Below the pieces are notes generated by a model. It did not search any database, was not told the DNA's origin, and saw nothing but the letters and a program-made list of their open reading frames with translations. Made by a program: the position numbers and the translations under genes. Below are positions 27,093 through 36,874 of a DNA stretch of 64,000 nt, one piece after another. Every line of letters starts with the position of its first letter. Positions within the stretch are counted from its first letter, which is position 1. Origin of the DNA: an uncultured Pelagibacteraceae bacterium (GTDB lineage: Bacteria; Pseudomonadota; Alphaproteobacteria; Pelagibacterales; Pelagibacteraceae); assembly GCA_902567235.1 (NCBI GenBank), contig CACFLX010000002.1:62001-126000 (forward strand), read 5' to 3'.

Positions 27093-29401
27093 TTTTTTTT
27101 ACTATAATTAATTACACCTGCTGAGTAAGCAGCGACTGATGCAAGATTTAAAATATCAGAAGTTGATGATCTTAATGGAGCAATTTCTATTGCCTCTCCA
27201 AGACCAATTAATAAAGGTCCAATGACTTTTGCATCACCTAAAGTTTTCATAATTTTATAAGAAATCGCTGCACTATGTTGTCCAGGCATTATAAGTATAT
27301 TAGCATTTCCAACTATTTTAGAAGAGGGGTAAAGTTCTTTATATTCCTCATTTAAAGCTACGTCTGGCTGCATATCTCCATCAAAATTAAAATCAACTTT
27401 TTTTCGTTTTAGTATTTCTACTGCGTCTCTTATGTGTTTTGTTCTGCTGGTTATAGGTTGTCCAAAAGTTGAATGTGATAAGAAGGCAATCTTGGGATTA
27501 AATCCAAATAGTCTAACTACTCTAGCAGCAGATATAGCTATTTCTGCCATTTGTGCTGAAGTAGGATATTCATGAACTGAAGTATCTCCAATGAATATAG
27601 TTCTCCCTTTACTTACAATCATATTTAGACCAAACATAATCTCTCCAGGTCTCGAATCTACAACTTTTAATACTTTATCCAAAGATTGACCATATCTTCT
27701 TGTATTTCCTGTAACCATAGCATCTGCATCACCACAAGAAACCATACATGATCCCCATGCTACTCTATCATTTTTAATTATTCTTTCACAATCTTTCAAA
27801 TACAATTCATATACATCTGGTTCAAGCCTACCCTTGTCTCCATGTAATTTTTTAAAAATATACTTTAGATATTTTTCTCTGTTCTTTTTTGATTTTGAGT
27901 TAATAATTTCAATATCAAAATTTTCACTATACCCAATTTCTTTAAGTTTATTTTTAACTACTTTTTCTTTAGCTACTAAAATTGGAATACCCAAACCACT
28001 TTTTTTAAATGCAATTGCAGCCTTTAAAGTATTTTGGTCTTCTCCATCAGTAAATACAATTCTCTTTTGAGTCTTTTTAATTTGATTATTTATTCCTTGC
28101 ATGATTGTTACAGACGGATCTAATCTTTGTTTTAATTGATCAGCATAAACTTCAAAGTTTTTAATTTTTTTTCTTGCAACACCACTTTTAATTGCTGCTT
28201 TTGCTACCGCAACTGGTATTACACTTATTAATCTTGGATCAAATGTGGATGGAATTATATATTCTTTTCCATAAGTTGGTCTATCACCCCCCATTGCAGC
28301 AACAACTTCATCTGGTACTCTTTCTCGGGCAAGAGAGGCTATTGCATTTGCAGCAGCAACTTTCATCTCTTCATTAATTGTCTTGGCTCTTACATCCAAT
28401 GCTCCTCTAAAAATATATGGAAAACCAATAAGATTATTTACTTGATTAGGATAATCAGATCTTCCAGTTGCAATTATTGCATCACTTCTTACTTCTTCCA
28501 CTTCCTCAGGAGTTATTTCGGGATCAGGATTTGCGCATGCAAATATAATTGGGTTCTGAGCCATTTTTTTTACCATTTCTTTTGATAAAATACTTTTAGA
28601 AGACAAACCTAGAAAAACATCGGCTCCATCTATAGCTTCATCTAGTGTTCTTTTTTTCGTTTCAATTGCATGAGTTGATTTCCATTGATTAAGATTTTTT
28701 CTACCCCGGTATAGCACACCTTTGCTATCAAGCATTAGTATGTTTTTTTTTGGCACTCCAGTATTTTTTAATAAATTAGTACAAGCTATAGCTGAAGCTC
28801 CTGCCCCATTAACAACTACTTTAATTTTTTTTATTGATTTTTTTGATATATCAAGCGCGTTAATTAATGCTGCAGTAGTTATTATTGCTGTTCCATGTTG
28901 GTCATCATGAAATACTGGAATATCTAATTTTTTTTTTAACTTTTCTTCAATAATAAAACAATCAGGTGCTGCTATATCTTCTAAATTTATTCCACCAAAG
29001 CTTCCTGCAATATTTTTAATACTATTTATAATTTCATTTACGTCCGATGAATCAATTTCAATATCTATAGAATTGATATCAGCAAACCTTTTAAATAATA
29101 CTGCTTTTCCCTCCATTACGGGTTTTGATGCTAAAGCACCTAAATTACCCATGCCTAAAACTGCAGAACCATTTGTGATTACAGCTACCAAATTTCCTTT
29201 ACTTGTATAGTCATAAGCAGCATCTGGATTATCTGATATTGCTTTTACAGGCGCTGCAACGCCAGGAGAATAGGCTAAAGCTAAATCTCTTTTTGTTGTC
29301 ATGGGCTTTGAAGGAATTATCTCAATCTTGCCAGATTTATTACTATTATGAAACTCTAAAGCTTCTTTGTCTGAATAATGTTCAATTTTCTTTTTTTTCA
29401 T
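27089..29401 (-). CDS. maeB: NADP-dependent malic enzyme with phosphotransacetylase-like C-terminal domain
   Basis: Oxidative decarboxylation of malate to pyruvate. 770 residues, matching the MaeB hybrid class. Malic-enzyme domain ~1-430: KRDLALAYSPGVAAPVKAI, GMGNLGALASKPVMEGKAVLFKRFA, FHDDQHGTAI, NGAGASAIACTNLL. The C-terminal ~330 residues resemble phosphate acetyltransferase (RIVFTDGEDQNTLKAA, QHSAAISYKIMKTLGDAKVIGPLLIGL), usually regulatory (acetyl-CoA sensing) rather than catalytic in this class. Complete. It ends on TTAA shared with the BON gene. Confidence 0.95.
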   Translation of the reverse strand: MKKKKIEHYSDKEALEFHNSNKSGKIEIIPSKPMTTKRDLALAYSPGVAAPVKAISDNPDAAYDYTSKGNLVAVITNGSAVLGMGNLGALASKPVMEGKAVLFKRFADINSIDIEIDSSDVNEIINSIKNIAGSFGGINLEDIAAPDCFIIEEKLKKKLDIPVFHDDQHGTAIITTAALINALDISKKSIKKIKVVVNGAGASAIACTNLLKNTGVPKKNILMLDSKGVLYRGRKNLNQWKSTHAIETKKRTLDEAIDGADVFLGLSSKSILSKEMVKKMAQNPIIFACANPDPEITPEEVEEVRSDAIIATGRSDYPNQVNNLIGFPYIFRGALDVRAKTINEEMKVAAANAIASLARERVPDEVVAAMGGDRPTYGKEYIIPSTFDPRLISVIPVAVAKAAIKSGVARKKIKNFEVYADQLKQRLDPSVTIMQGINNQIKKTQKRIVFTDGEDQNTLKAAIAFKKSGLGIPILVAKEKVVKNKLKEIGYSENFDIEIINSKSKKNREKYLKYIFKKLHGDKGRLEPDVYELYLKDCERIIKNDRVAWGSCMVSCGDADAMVTGNTRRYGQSLDKVLKVVDSRPGEIMFGLNMIVSKGRTIFIGDTSVHEYPTSAQMAEIAISAARVVRLFGFNPKIAFLSHSTFGQPITSRTKHIRDAVEILKRKKVDFNFDGDMQPDVALNEEYKELYPSSKIVGNANILIMPGQHSAAISYKIMKTLGDAKVIGPLLIGLGEAIEIAPLRSSTSDILNLASVAAYSAGVINYSKKN

Positions 29402-29451
29402 TTTTTGTAATTAGATATACAAATGGAGCAAATTTAAGACTAATATGATTT

Positions 29452-30981
29452 ATGAACCTAATTAAGTCAACCGGTACATTCAGTTTCTTTACTTTAATAA
29501 GTAGATTAACAGGATATCTAAGAGATATACTAATTGCAATTTTCCTTGGGGCCGGTCCAATTGCTGATGCTTTTTTTGTTGCATTCAGATTTCCTAATAC
29601 TTTTAGAAGATTGTTTTCAGAGGGAACATTTAATGCCGCTTTTGTACCTAGTTATTCCTCAGAATTAAACAAAAGTAAGAAAAGTGCAGAATTATTTGCA
29701 AACAATATTTTTAATATTCTTTTTTTATCTTTACTTGTGATTGTTTTTGTAATCGAAATTTTTATGCCACTATTTGTGAAATTAATTGCACCAGGATTTA
29801 TAGAAGATTCAGAAAAGTTAGAAATTGCAATTAATCTTACTAGAATAACCTTTCCATTTCTACTATTTGTAAGTTTATCATCTTTTTTTTCTGCAATATT
29901 AAATTCGCATAATAAATTTGCTGCAGCTTCTGCTACACCAATTGTTTTAAATATTATTTTAATATTAGTTTTATCATTTGGAAAATATTTGTCAGATCAA
30001 CTTGTATATTATTTGTCATATGCAGTTACTCTTGCAGGAGCGATACAACTAATTTTTTTAATTTTTTTTGTTAAAAAATATTATATTCCAAAAATTTATT
30101 TTAAATTTAAAAATAATAAAAAAATAAAATTATTTTTTAAAAAATTATTTCCAAGTATTTTTTCTTCAGGTGTGACACAAATAAATATTCTCGTTGGAAC
30201 AATAATTGCTTCTTTTCAAGCAAATGCAGTTTCTTATCTTTATTATGCTGATAGAATTTATCAAATAAATTTAGCTATTGCAGGAATTGCAATTGGTACA
30301 GTATTGTTACCAAGCTTATCTAAATATATAAATAGCAAAAACAATATCAAAATAGATTTTATTCAAAATAAATCTTTAGAATTAAGTCTATTTTTAAGTT
30401 TACCTGCAACAGCTGCGCTATTAATAGCATCTGAAGAAATTACATCTGCACTATTTGGGTATGGATCATTTGATATAAGCAGCGTTAAAAATTCAGCACA
30501 TGCTTTATTTTATTTTGCGCTTGGTTTGCCTGCATTTGCGCTAATTAAAGTATTTTCAAGTTTTTTATTTGCACGACATAATACAAGAACTCCTTTTCAT
30601 TTTTCAATATTTTCAGTTTTGTTAAATATTTTTATAAGTGTTTATTTTTTTAATAAAATTGGATTTATTATAATTCCAATTGCAACAACAATATCTTCTT
30701 GGTTTAATACTTTATTGCTATTTTTTTATTTACTCTTAAAAAAATATTTTACTTTTTATAAAAACTTTCCAATTAAATTTTTAAATATATTAATTGTAAG
30801 TTTTTTTTCTTCTTTTATTTTTTACAGATTAATTCAAAATTTTAATGAATATTTAATTTATGAAAGTGAGCATAAGTTATTAACTATGGTTTTCTTAGTT
30901 ATTGTTACATTTTTAGTTTATATAATAACCTCAATACTCACTAAAGCTTTCAAAATTTCGGATATTAAATTAAAGTACTAA
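29452..30981 (+). CDS. murJ: Lipid II flippase MurJ
   Basis: Moves undecaprenyl-linked peptidoglycan precursor across the inner membrane. 509 residues, about 14 hydrophobic helices. Starts [28 protein letters not shown], then [34 protein letters not shown], the diagnostic MurJ signature. A start-proximal TAATAT (29441-29446) may be its -10. trpS follows after 2 bases, the common alphaproteobacterial pair. Confidence 0.96.
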   Translation: MNLIKSTGTFSFFTLISRLTGYLRDILIAIFLGAGPIADAFFVAFRFPNTFRRLFSEGTFNAAFVPSYSSELNKSKKSAELFANNIFNILFLSLLVIVFVIEIFMPLFVKLIAPGFIEDSEKLEIAINLTRITFPFLLFVSLSSFFSAILNSHNKFAAASATPIVLNIILILVLSFGKYLSDQLVYYLSYAVTLAGAIQLIFLIFFVKKYYIPKIYFKFKNNKKIKLFFKKLFPSIFSSGVTQINILVGTIIASFQANAVSYLYYADRIYQINLAIAGIAIGTVLLPSLSKYINSKNNIKIDFIQNKSLELSLFLSLPATAALLIASEEITSALFGYGSFDISSVKNSAHALFYFALGLPAFALIKVFSSFLFARHNTRTPFHFSIFSVLLNIFISVYFFNKIGFIIIPIATTISSWFNTLLLFFYLLLKKYFTFYKNFPIKFLNILIVSFFSSFIFYRLIQNFNEYLIYESEHKLLTMVFLVIVTFLVYIITSILTKAFKISDIKLKY

Positions 30982-30983
30982 AA

Positions 30984-31985
30984 ATGAAAAAGAAAATTTT
31001 TTCTGGAGTTCAACCAACTGGAAATTTACATTTAGGAAATTATTTAGGAGCAATTAAAAATTTTGTAGCATTGCAAAATGAAAAAGATAATGAGTGTGTT
31101 TATTGTGTTGTAGATTTACATGCAATTACCGTTAAACAGGATCCAAAGATTTTAAAAGATAATATAAGAGAGACAACAGCTGCTTTTTTAGCTAGTGGAT
31201 TAGATTATAAAAAAAGTATAATTTTTAATCAGTCTCTAGTGCCAGCTCACTCTGAGGGTTCGTGGATTTTAGGATGCATTGCAAGAATGGGATGGTTAAA
31301 TCGTATGACACAATTCAAAGAAAAAGCTGGAAAAGATAAAGAAAAAGCAAGTGTTGGTTTATATATATATCCAATACTTATGGCTGCTGATATTTTATTG
31401 TACGACTCAACACATGTACCTGTTGGAGAAGATCAAAAACAACATTTAGAACTATCCAGAGATATTGCTCAAAAGTTTAATTTAGATTTTAAAGTTGATA
31501 ATTTTTTTATAGCACCGGAACCATTAATACAAAAAAATTTTGCAAGAATCATGAGTTTAAAAGATGGAAAAAAAAAAATGAGTAAATCTGATCCTTCAGA
31601 TTTAAGTAGAATTAATTTAACAGATAAAAAAGACGAAATAGTAAATAAAATTAAAAAAGCTAAAACTGACAATGAACCTTTACCGTTTGATGACAAAAAA
31701 TTAAATGAAAGACCTGAAGTTGCAAATCTTTTAGGAATTTATTCAAGTTTAAATAATCAAACATTATTTGACACAATAAATGAGTTTAGTGGAAAAAATT
31801 TTTCTGAATTTAAACAAAAACTTTCAGATCTTGTTGTAGAAAAAATTTCTCCAATATCTTATGAAATAAATAAGTTAAAGAAGGATAATAATTTTATAGA
31901 TAAAATTTTAGAAGAAGGTGCTGAAAAAGCCCATAAAATAACTTCTAAAAAAGTAAAAGAAATGAAAAAAATTATAGGATTTTGA
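30984..31985 (+). CDS. trpS: Tryptophanyl-tRNA synthetase
   Basis: 333 residues. Class I synthetase: HIGH-type [16 protein letters not shown] at the N-terminus, [18 protein letters not shown] and [34 protein letters not shown] in the middle, KMSKS loop [17 protein letters not shown] near residue 195. Complete. Cotranscribed with murJ. Confidence 0.97.
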   Translation: MKKKIFSGVQPTGNLHLGNYLGAIKNFVALQNEKDNECVYCVVDLHAITVKQDPKILKDNIRETTAAFLASGLDYKKSIIFNQSLVPAHSEGSWILGCIARMGWLNRMTQFKEKAGKDKEKASVGLYIYPILMAADILLYDSTHVPVGEDQKQHLELSRDIAQKFNLDFKVDNFFIAPEPLIQKNFARIMSLKDGKKKMSKSDPSDLSRINLTDKKDEIVNKIKKAKTDNEPLPFDDKKLNERPEVANLLGIYSSLNNQTLFDTINEFSGKNFSEFKQKLSDLVVEKISPISYEINKLKKDNNFIDKILEEGAEKAHKITSKKVKEMKKIIGF

Positions 31986-32017
31986 TTTTAAATTCTTTAA
32001 ACTTTTAAAATAATAAT

Positions 32018-32023
32018 TATATA
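32018..32023 (+). promoter_or_regulatory. Putative -10 box of NifU-type gene (leaderless type)
   Basis: TATATA ends 7 bases before the ATG at 32030, so the predicted first transcribed base is the A of the start codon. No good -35 was found. Confidence 0.3.
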
Positions 32024-32029
32024 AGTATT

Positions 32030-32572
32030 ATGTTTGTACAAACTGAAATTACACCCAATCCAAATTCTTTAAAGTTTTTGCCAGGAAAGAAAGTATCTAA
32101 TGATATACCAATTGAAATAGTTGATAAAAATGAAACTAATAACGATTTAATAAGAAATATTTTATCTATTAATGGTGTAACAAGTATTTTTTTATCAGAT
32201 GATTTTCTTTCAGTTAATAAAGATGAAAAAATAGAATGGGAAGATTTAAAACATATAATAATTTCATTTATTAATGATTATTACTCTGATGGTAATGAAA
32301 TTGTATTAGATAAAGAAAGTAAAAATTCTCAAATAAAAGATTTATCTGATGTTGAAAAAAAAATTGTACAAATACTGGAAACAAAAGTAAGACCTGCAGT
32401 CGCAAGGGATGGTGGAGATATAAAGTTTAAAGAATTTAAAAATGGTGTTGTAACTGTTAGCCTTCAAGGCAGTTGTTCAGGTTGTCCAAGCTCAACCATG
32501 ACATTAAAACAAGGAGTGCAAAACCTTTTGTGTCATTATATCCCTGAAATTAAAGAAGTAATTGCTATCTAA
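32030..32572 (+). CDS. NifU-type iron-sulfur cluster carrier (Nfu)
   Basis: 180 residues. N-terminal Nfu domain MFVQTEITPNPNSLKFLPGKKV; C-terminal NifU domain ~110-180 with VRPAVARDGGDIKFKEF and GSCSGCPSSTMTLKQGVQNLL, whose CxxC binds a 4Fe-4S cluster. Delivers clusters to client enzymes; MiaB, Nth and others in this window are potential clients. The same two-domain build occurs in mitochondrial NFU1 and alphaproteobacterial homologues. Confidence 0.93.
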   Translation: MFVQTEITPNPNSLKFLPGKKVSNDIPIEIVDKNETNNDLIRNILSINGVTSIFLSDDFLSVNKDEKIEWEDLKHIIISFINDYYSDGNEIVLDKESKNSQIKDLSDVEKKIVQILETKVRPAVARDGGDIKFKEFKNGVVTVSLQGSCSGCPSSTMTLKQGVQNLLCHYIPEIKEVIAI

Positions 32573-32590
32573 AAATTTTAAAGAATCAAT

Positions 32591-32596
32591 TATAAT
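32591..32596 (+). promoter_or_regulatory. Putative -10 box of glucosaminidase gene (leaderless type)
   Basis: A perfect TATAAT ends 7 bases before the ATG at 32603, which would put the transcription start on the start codon itself. Confidence 0.4.
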
Positions 32597-32602
32597 AAAA
32601 CT

Positions 32603-33736
32603 ATGAATCATTTTGCAAAAATAAATATTAATAAGTTAAAAAAATTTTTACAGAATAAAGGATACAAAATTTATAAGAAGCAGAAATCATATCCTAAAAG
32701 TATTGAAAACTTTTTTTATACTACAATGATGGGTATTTTTTTTGTAGGTTTGTTTTATGTTGCACCTTCTCTAAAAGACTTTTATATAAAAAATTTAAAT
32801 AAAAATGAAACTGTTCTTAATAATTCGAATTTAAATTTCAATAGAGTTTTAGAGGGAAAAGATATTAAAAAAAATAGAACTCTTAATGAAAGTAATGAAG
32901 TAGAATTTGGAGATCTATTTACCGATGTTTTTGATTTTGATATAAGTGAGAAAGACACAGTTAGATTAAGTGCATCAACAATTAAGCAATTATTTAAAGA
33001 TGAGGACTATAATTTAAATGATATTAGGAAAAACAAATTAGTTAAACCTATAACTATAGATATTCTTCCAAGTGAAATTAAATTAATTGAAAGTACTAAA
33101 AAAAAAAAAGAATTATTTATTCAAATAGTTCTACCTTTAATTTTAGAAGAAAATAAAAAAATAAGATTAGAAAGAAAAACACTTTTTTCTATTTTAAATA
33201 AGAATAATAATACTGAAGCTGAAAAAAATTGGTTAAAAAGTAAATTTAAACAATATGGTGTTGCAAATAAAGACTTAGCTACATTAAAAATAAGAATGGA
33301 TGAAATTCCTGTTTCACTAGCTATTGCTCAAGCAGCGAAAGAGACTGGATGGGGAACATCAAGGTTTGCTCAAGAGGGAAATGCATTATTTGGACAATGG
33401 ACTTATGATGGAGAGGGAATTAAGCCAGCTGGATCTGAAATAGGAGAAACTCATAAAGTTATGAAATTTAAAATTCTTAAAGCTTCAGTTAGAGCTTATC
33501 AAAGGAATTTAAATACTCATAAAAGTTATAAAAAATTTAGAAAAGTAAGGGCAATTCAAAGGGATGTTTACGGATCATTAAATAGTTTAGAGTTAGTAAA
33601 ATACTTAGATAAATATGCCGAAACTGGAACAGAATATACAAAAATATTAAAACAAATTATTGATCAAAATAAGTTAACAGATTTTGATGATGCACAAATT
33701 TTACCTGACAGTATTAGAGAAAAAAGTTTAGTTTAA
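32603..33736 (+). CDS. Membrane-anchored glucosaminidase-domain protein (Bax-like)
   Basis: 377 residues. One N-terminal transmembrane helix (about 30-55: FFYTTMMGIFFVGLFYVAPS) after a basic cytoplasmic start, then a linker and a glucosaminidase/lysozyme-like domain ~220-350: IPVSLAIAQAAKETGWGTSRFAQEGNALFGQW, with catalytic Glu in KETGWG, and MKFKILKASVRAYQRNLNTH. This is the Bax-type arrangement, expected to cut glycan strands of peptidoglycan in the periplasm. Its stop TAA shares TTAA with the convergent deacetylase. Confidence 0.85.
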   Translation: MNHFAKININKLKKFLQNKGYKIYKKQKSYPKSIENFFYTTMMGIFFVGLFYVAPSLKDFYIKNLNKNETVLNNSNLNFNRVLEGKDIKKNRTLNESNEVEFGDLFTDVFDFDISEKDTVRLSASTIKQLFKDEDYNLNDIRKNKLVKPITIDILPSEIKLIESTKKKKELFIQIVLPLILEENKKIRLERKTLFSILNKNNNTEAEKNWLKSKFKQYGVANKDLATLKIRMDEIPVSLAIAQAAKETGWGTSRFAQEGNALFGQWTYDGEGIKPAGSEIGETHKVMKFKILKASVRAYQRNLNTHKSYKKFRKVRAIQRDVYGSLNSLELVKYLDKYAETGTEYTKILKQIIDQNKLTDFDDAQILPDSIREKSLV

Positions 33737-34791
33737 TTTTGTTCTATTGAAAATTGAATTCCAAGCCATCTCCATCCAATATCATCATGTAGAGAACAAT
33801 TTATTCTACCTCTTCTAAAAGAAAATTTATCTCTAAATTCAATATAAAGTTTATTTTTTACTAAATTAATTATAGATTTATCCCATTTATTCCCTTCATC
33901 TGAAAAGCAATTAATTTTTTCTAAATTTTTTTGTTCTTCAAAAAATTCAATAATAGTTTTTGGGGGATTATTATTTTGTAGTACGTATTTATCTTCAGGG
34001 ATTATATTTTTATACTCAAGTGGATATAAATTTAATAAAAAACTGAATCTTTTTAAATCACCATATTTTTCATTAATTGGAAATCTTGCTAGTTCATATT
34101 TATTTTTGTTAATATCAATTAATCCTGAATGCTGCCCAAATGCAAAATCAAACTTACTTGAAATGTATTTTTGTTGTTCTAGACTATATTCACCAAATGG
34201 GTATGAAAAAAATACAGGATTATAACCAATATTTTTAATAAATATTTTTATTGATGTGTCAATATCTTCCTTAAACTTATTAAAGTTATATTTAATTAGA
34301 TATTCATGAGAATGAGAATGATTGCCAATAAATGCGAATTTTTCTCTTTCAATCTCTTTTATTTGTTCCCAATTCATATAACCATACTTTCCAACTGCTT
34401 CTGTTGAAATAAATAATATAAATGGAATTTTTTTTTCTTTTAAATATGGCCATGCATTTTCATAAAAAGAAGTAAATCCATCATCTATTGTTAATAAAAT
34501 TTTTTTTTTTAACTTTGGTTTATTAAAATTTAAATTAAAATCATCTGGATTAATGAAGCTAATGTTTTCTTCTTTAATCAAATCCATTTGTTTTTTAAAA
34601 ATTTCCATTTTTATATTTGTTGATGGATATTTATTTTCATTAAACCTATGATACATTATTGAAAGTATACCCTTATCATTTGAATAATATTTGTTATTAT
34701 TTGCAAATACATTAGTATTTAAAATAAAATTAATTAATATGAATAATTTAATAATTGATGCAGCAAACGATACAATTTTTTTTACAGTCAT
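33733..34791 (-). CDS. Polysaccharide deacetylase family protein (NodB domain), exported
   Basis: About 352 residues from ATG 34791 (MTVKKIVSFAASIIKLF), giving a signal peptide cleaved after NTNVFA; the tracked start at 34911 would add 40 residues antisense to tsaB. NodB-like domain: ILSIMYHRF, metal-binding LLTIDDGFTSFYENAWPYL (DDG motif), IGNHSHSHEYL (HxxxH), and FFSYPFGEYS. Deacetylases of this kind act on peptidoglycan or surface glycans. The start lies inside the divergent tsaB gene (53-base overlap); an ATT start further in would avoid most of it. Confidence 0.78.
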   Translation of the reverse strand: MTVKKIVSFAASIIKLFILINFILNTNVFANNNKYYSNDKGILSIMYHRFNENKYPSTNIKMEIFKKQMDLIKEENISFINPDDFNLNFNKPKLKKKILLTIDDGFTSFYENAWPYLKEKKIPFILFISTEAVGKYGYMNWEQIKEIEREKFAFIGNHSHSHEYLIKYNFNKFKEDIDTSIKIFIKNIGYNPVFFSYPFGEYSLEQQKYISSKFDFAFGQHSGLIDINKNKYELARFPINEKYGDLKRFSFLLNLYPLEYKNIIPEDKYVLQNNNPPKTIIEFFEEQKNLEKINCFSDEGNKWDKSIINLVKNKLYIEFRDKFSFRRGRINCSLHDDIGWRWLGIQFSIEQN

Positions 34792-35110
34792 GGCTGATAA
34801 TAAATCATATACTAGTGAGTTTAGTAACAATAGAGAAAATTTTGATAAACTTACAATATTACTTTTAAAATTTTTAGAAAAAAATGACCTAAATATTAAA
34901 AATATAAGCAATATATTTGTTAATCAAGGGCCAGGAAAATTTTCAGGAATAAGGGCTTCATTGGCTACAGCAAAAGGTATAAGTTTTGCAAATAAAATAG
35001 ATTTATATGGTTTTAGTTCAGATCAAGCGATTAATCAAAATTATGTGGAAATTATTGAGTTATTTAATAAAGGTTTGTTAATTAAAAATTTGATAAAACC
35101 TCAATATTAG
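34739..35110 (+). CDS. tsaB: Short TsaB: tRNA threonylcarbamoyladenosine biosynthesis scaffold
   Basis: 123 residues from ATG 34739 (MNNLIIDAANDTIFF); the tracked start at 34691 is unlikely. ASKHA-fold N-terminal domain with the TsaB signature VNQGPGKFSGIRASLATAKGISFA. Usual TsaB is ~200-230 residues: the second lobe is missing, with the stop reached soon after SDQAINQN. TsaB partners TsaD and TsaE in making t6A37. First gene of the tsaB-fur-miaB operon; rimI, often between tsaB and fur, is absent. Truncated function not excluded but the core interface lobe is present. Confidence 0.8.
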   Translation: MNNLIIDAANDTIFFTVMADNKSYTSEFSNNRENFDKLTILLLKFLEKNDLNIKNISNIFVNQGPGKFSGIRASLATAKGISFANKIDLYGFSSDQAINQNYVEIIELFNKGLLIKNLIKPQY

Positions 35111-35119
35111 AGTTATTAT
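35090..35119 (+). promoter_or_regulatory. Putative fur promoter, leaderless type
   Basis: TTGATA (35090-35095), 18-base spacer, TATTAT (35114-35119), then ATG at 35126 exactly where transcription should begin. The -35 lies in the end of tsaB. Confidence 0.4.
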
Positions 35120-35125
35120 AAAATT

Positions 35126-35536
35126 ATGTCAGAAACAATTGAAAAAAAATGTGTAGCAAAAGGAGTGAAGCTTACTGATCAAAGAAGAATAATAGCCAAA
35201 GTAATGTCAGAGGCTCAAGACCATCCAGATGTTAATGAACTATATTTAAGAGTTTCAAGTATCGACTCAAAAATTAGCATAGCCACAGTTTATAGAACTG
35301 TGAAATTGTTTGAAGAAGCTGGTATAATTGCAAAGCATGATTTTAAAGGTGGAAAAGCAAGATATGAAGAGATTAGCGAAGGGCATCATGATCACCTCAT
35401 TGATGTTAATACGGGAGAGATAATCGAGTTTGTTGATGATGAAATTGAAAAATTACAAAAAAAAGTTGCAGAAAAATATGGTTATAATTTAGTCGATCAT
35501 AAATTAGAACTTTATGGAATAAAAAAAAAATCCTAA
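35126..35536 (+). CDS. fur: Fur-family metal-responsive regulator (Fur/Mur)
   Basis: 136 residues. Winged helix with GVKLTDQRRIIAKVMSEA and SKISIATVYRTVKLFEEAG, then the dimer domain with metal ligands in EGHHDHLIDVNTGEIIEF, the typical HHDH Fur pattern. In many alphaproteobacteria this orthologue senses manganese (Mur) while Irr handles iron; an Irr-type paralogue sits at 50.7 kb. The place between tsaB and miaB is the conserved one. Confidence 0.92.
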   Translation: MSETIEKKCVAKGVKLTDQRRIIAKVMSEAQDHPDVNELYLRVSSIDSKISIATVYRTVKLFEEAGIIAKHDFKGGKARYEEISEGHHDHLIDVNTGEIIEFVDDEIEKLQKKVAEKYGYNLVDHKLELYGIKKKS

Positions 35537-35539
35537 TTA

Positions 35540-36874
35540 ATGGAAAAAAAAATATTTATTAAAACATTTGGCTGCCAAATGAATGAGTATGATTCTAATA
35601 GAATTTATGATTCTGTAAAAAAATTGGGTTTTAGAAAGAGTCTAGATCAAGAGAACTTAGATTGTTATATATTAAATACATGTCATATTAGAGATAAGGC
35701 AAAAGAAAAAGTTTATCATGAAATAGGAAGAGTTAAAAAATTATATAAAGAAAAAAGTAAACCAATAATAGTTGTGGCCGGATGTGTAGCTCAAGCTGAA
35801 AATCAAGAAATGTTAAATAGGGAGCCTTACATAGATATAGTTATAGGTCCTCAATCATATCATAAGATCAATGACAAGTTAAAAAACTTTATTAAAGATA
35901 CCAAAATAGAAGAAACAGAATTTGATACAGTTACAAAGTTTAATTATTTTGATAACATTAAAAATAAAAATAATAAAATTTCCTCTTATTTAACTATTCA
36001 AGAAGGATGTGATAAATTTTGTAGTTTTTGTGTAGTACCTTACACAAGGGGACCAGAATATTCTAGACCATTTAATAAAATTATAGTTGAAGCAGAAAGC
36101 TTAATTAAAAATGGTGTGAAGGAAATAATTTTATTAGGTCAAAATGTTAATGCATATTCTTTTAAGGAAAAATCAAAAGAGTATCGAATATCTGATATAA
36201 TCAAAAAATTATCAAGTTATAATGAATTAAAAAGAATAAGATATTCAACATCTCATCCCAGAGATATGACAGATGATTTAATTGAATGTTATTCAACTAA
36301 TAATAAATTAATGCCCTTGGTTCATCTGCCTATACAAAGTGGATCAAATAAAATCCTTAAGTTAATGAATAGAAAACATACAGTTGAAAAATATGTAGAA
36401 ATTTATGAAAAATTAATCAAAATTAATCCAAAGATAAAATTTTCTAGTGATTTTATAATTTCATATCCTGGTGAAACAGATAGTGATTTTAAACAAACAC
36501 TAAATTTAGTAAAAAAAATTAAATTTATTAATTCGTTTTCGTTTATATTTAGCCCAAGGCCTGGGACAAAGGCTTCAAATTTAGAACAAATTAGTAAAGA
36601 AATTTCAAAAGAAAGATTATTACAAATTCAAGATCATCTATTCAAATTTCAATTAAACATGAATAAATCCTTTATTGATAAATCAATTGATGTTTTAGTT
36701 GAAAATCAAATAAGTGGACAAAAAAAATTGTTTGGCAGGAATCAATATATGAACGGAGTAATTTTTGAAGGAAATCAAAATTTTATTGGAAAAAATGTTA
36801 ATATTAAAATAGAACACGTTAATCAAAATAATTTATTTGGTAAAAGTGAAAAAAAAAATATGAGAGCAGCATAA
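35540..36874 (+). CDS. miaB: tRNA-2-methylthio-N6-dimethylallyladenosine synthase MiaB
   Basis: Radical-SAM methylthiotransferase that adds the 2-methylthio group to i6A37. 444 residues. N-terminal auxiliary cluster Cys in KTFGCQMNEYDS, LNTCHIRDKA and VVAGCVAQAE; radical-SAM CxxxCxxC in EGCDKFCSFCVVPYTRG; then HLPIQSGSNKILKLMNRKH, and a C-terminal TRAM domain. The ORF is 3 bases after fur and abuts phoH. Confidence 0.97.
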   Translation: MEKKIFIKTFGCQMNEYDSNRIYDSVKKLGFRKSLDQENLDCYILNTCHIRDKAKEKVYHEIGRVKKLYKEKSKPIIVVAGCVAQAENQEMLNREPYIDIVIGPQSYHKINDKLKNFIKDTKIEETEFDTVTKFNYFDNIKNKNNKISSYLTIQEGCDKFCSFCVVPYTRGPEYSRPFNKIIVEAESLIKNGVKEIILLGQNVNAYSFKEKSKEYRISDIIKKLSSYNELKRIRYSTSHPRDMTDDLIECYSTNNKLMPLVHLPIQSGSNKILKLMNRKHTVEKYVEIYEKLIKINPKIKFSSDFIISYPGETDSDFKQTLNLVKKIKFINSFSFIFSPRPGTKASNLEQISKEISKERLLQIQDHLFKFQLNMNKSFIDKSIDVLVENQISGQKKLFGRNQYMNGVIFEGNQNFIGKNVNIKIEHVNQNNLFGKSEKKNMRAA

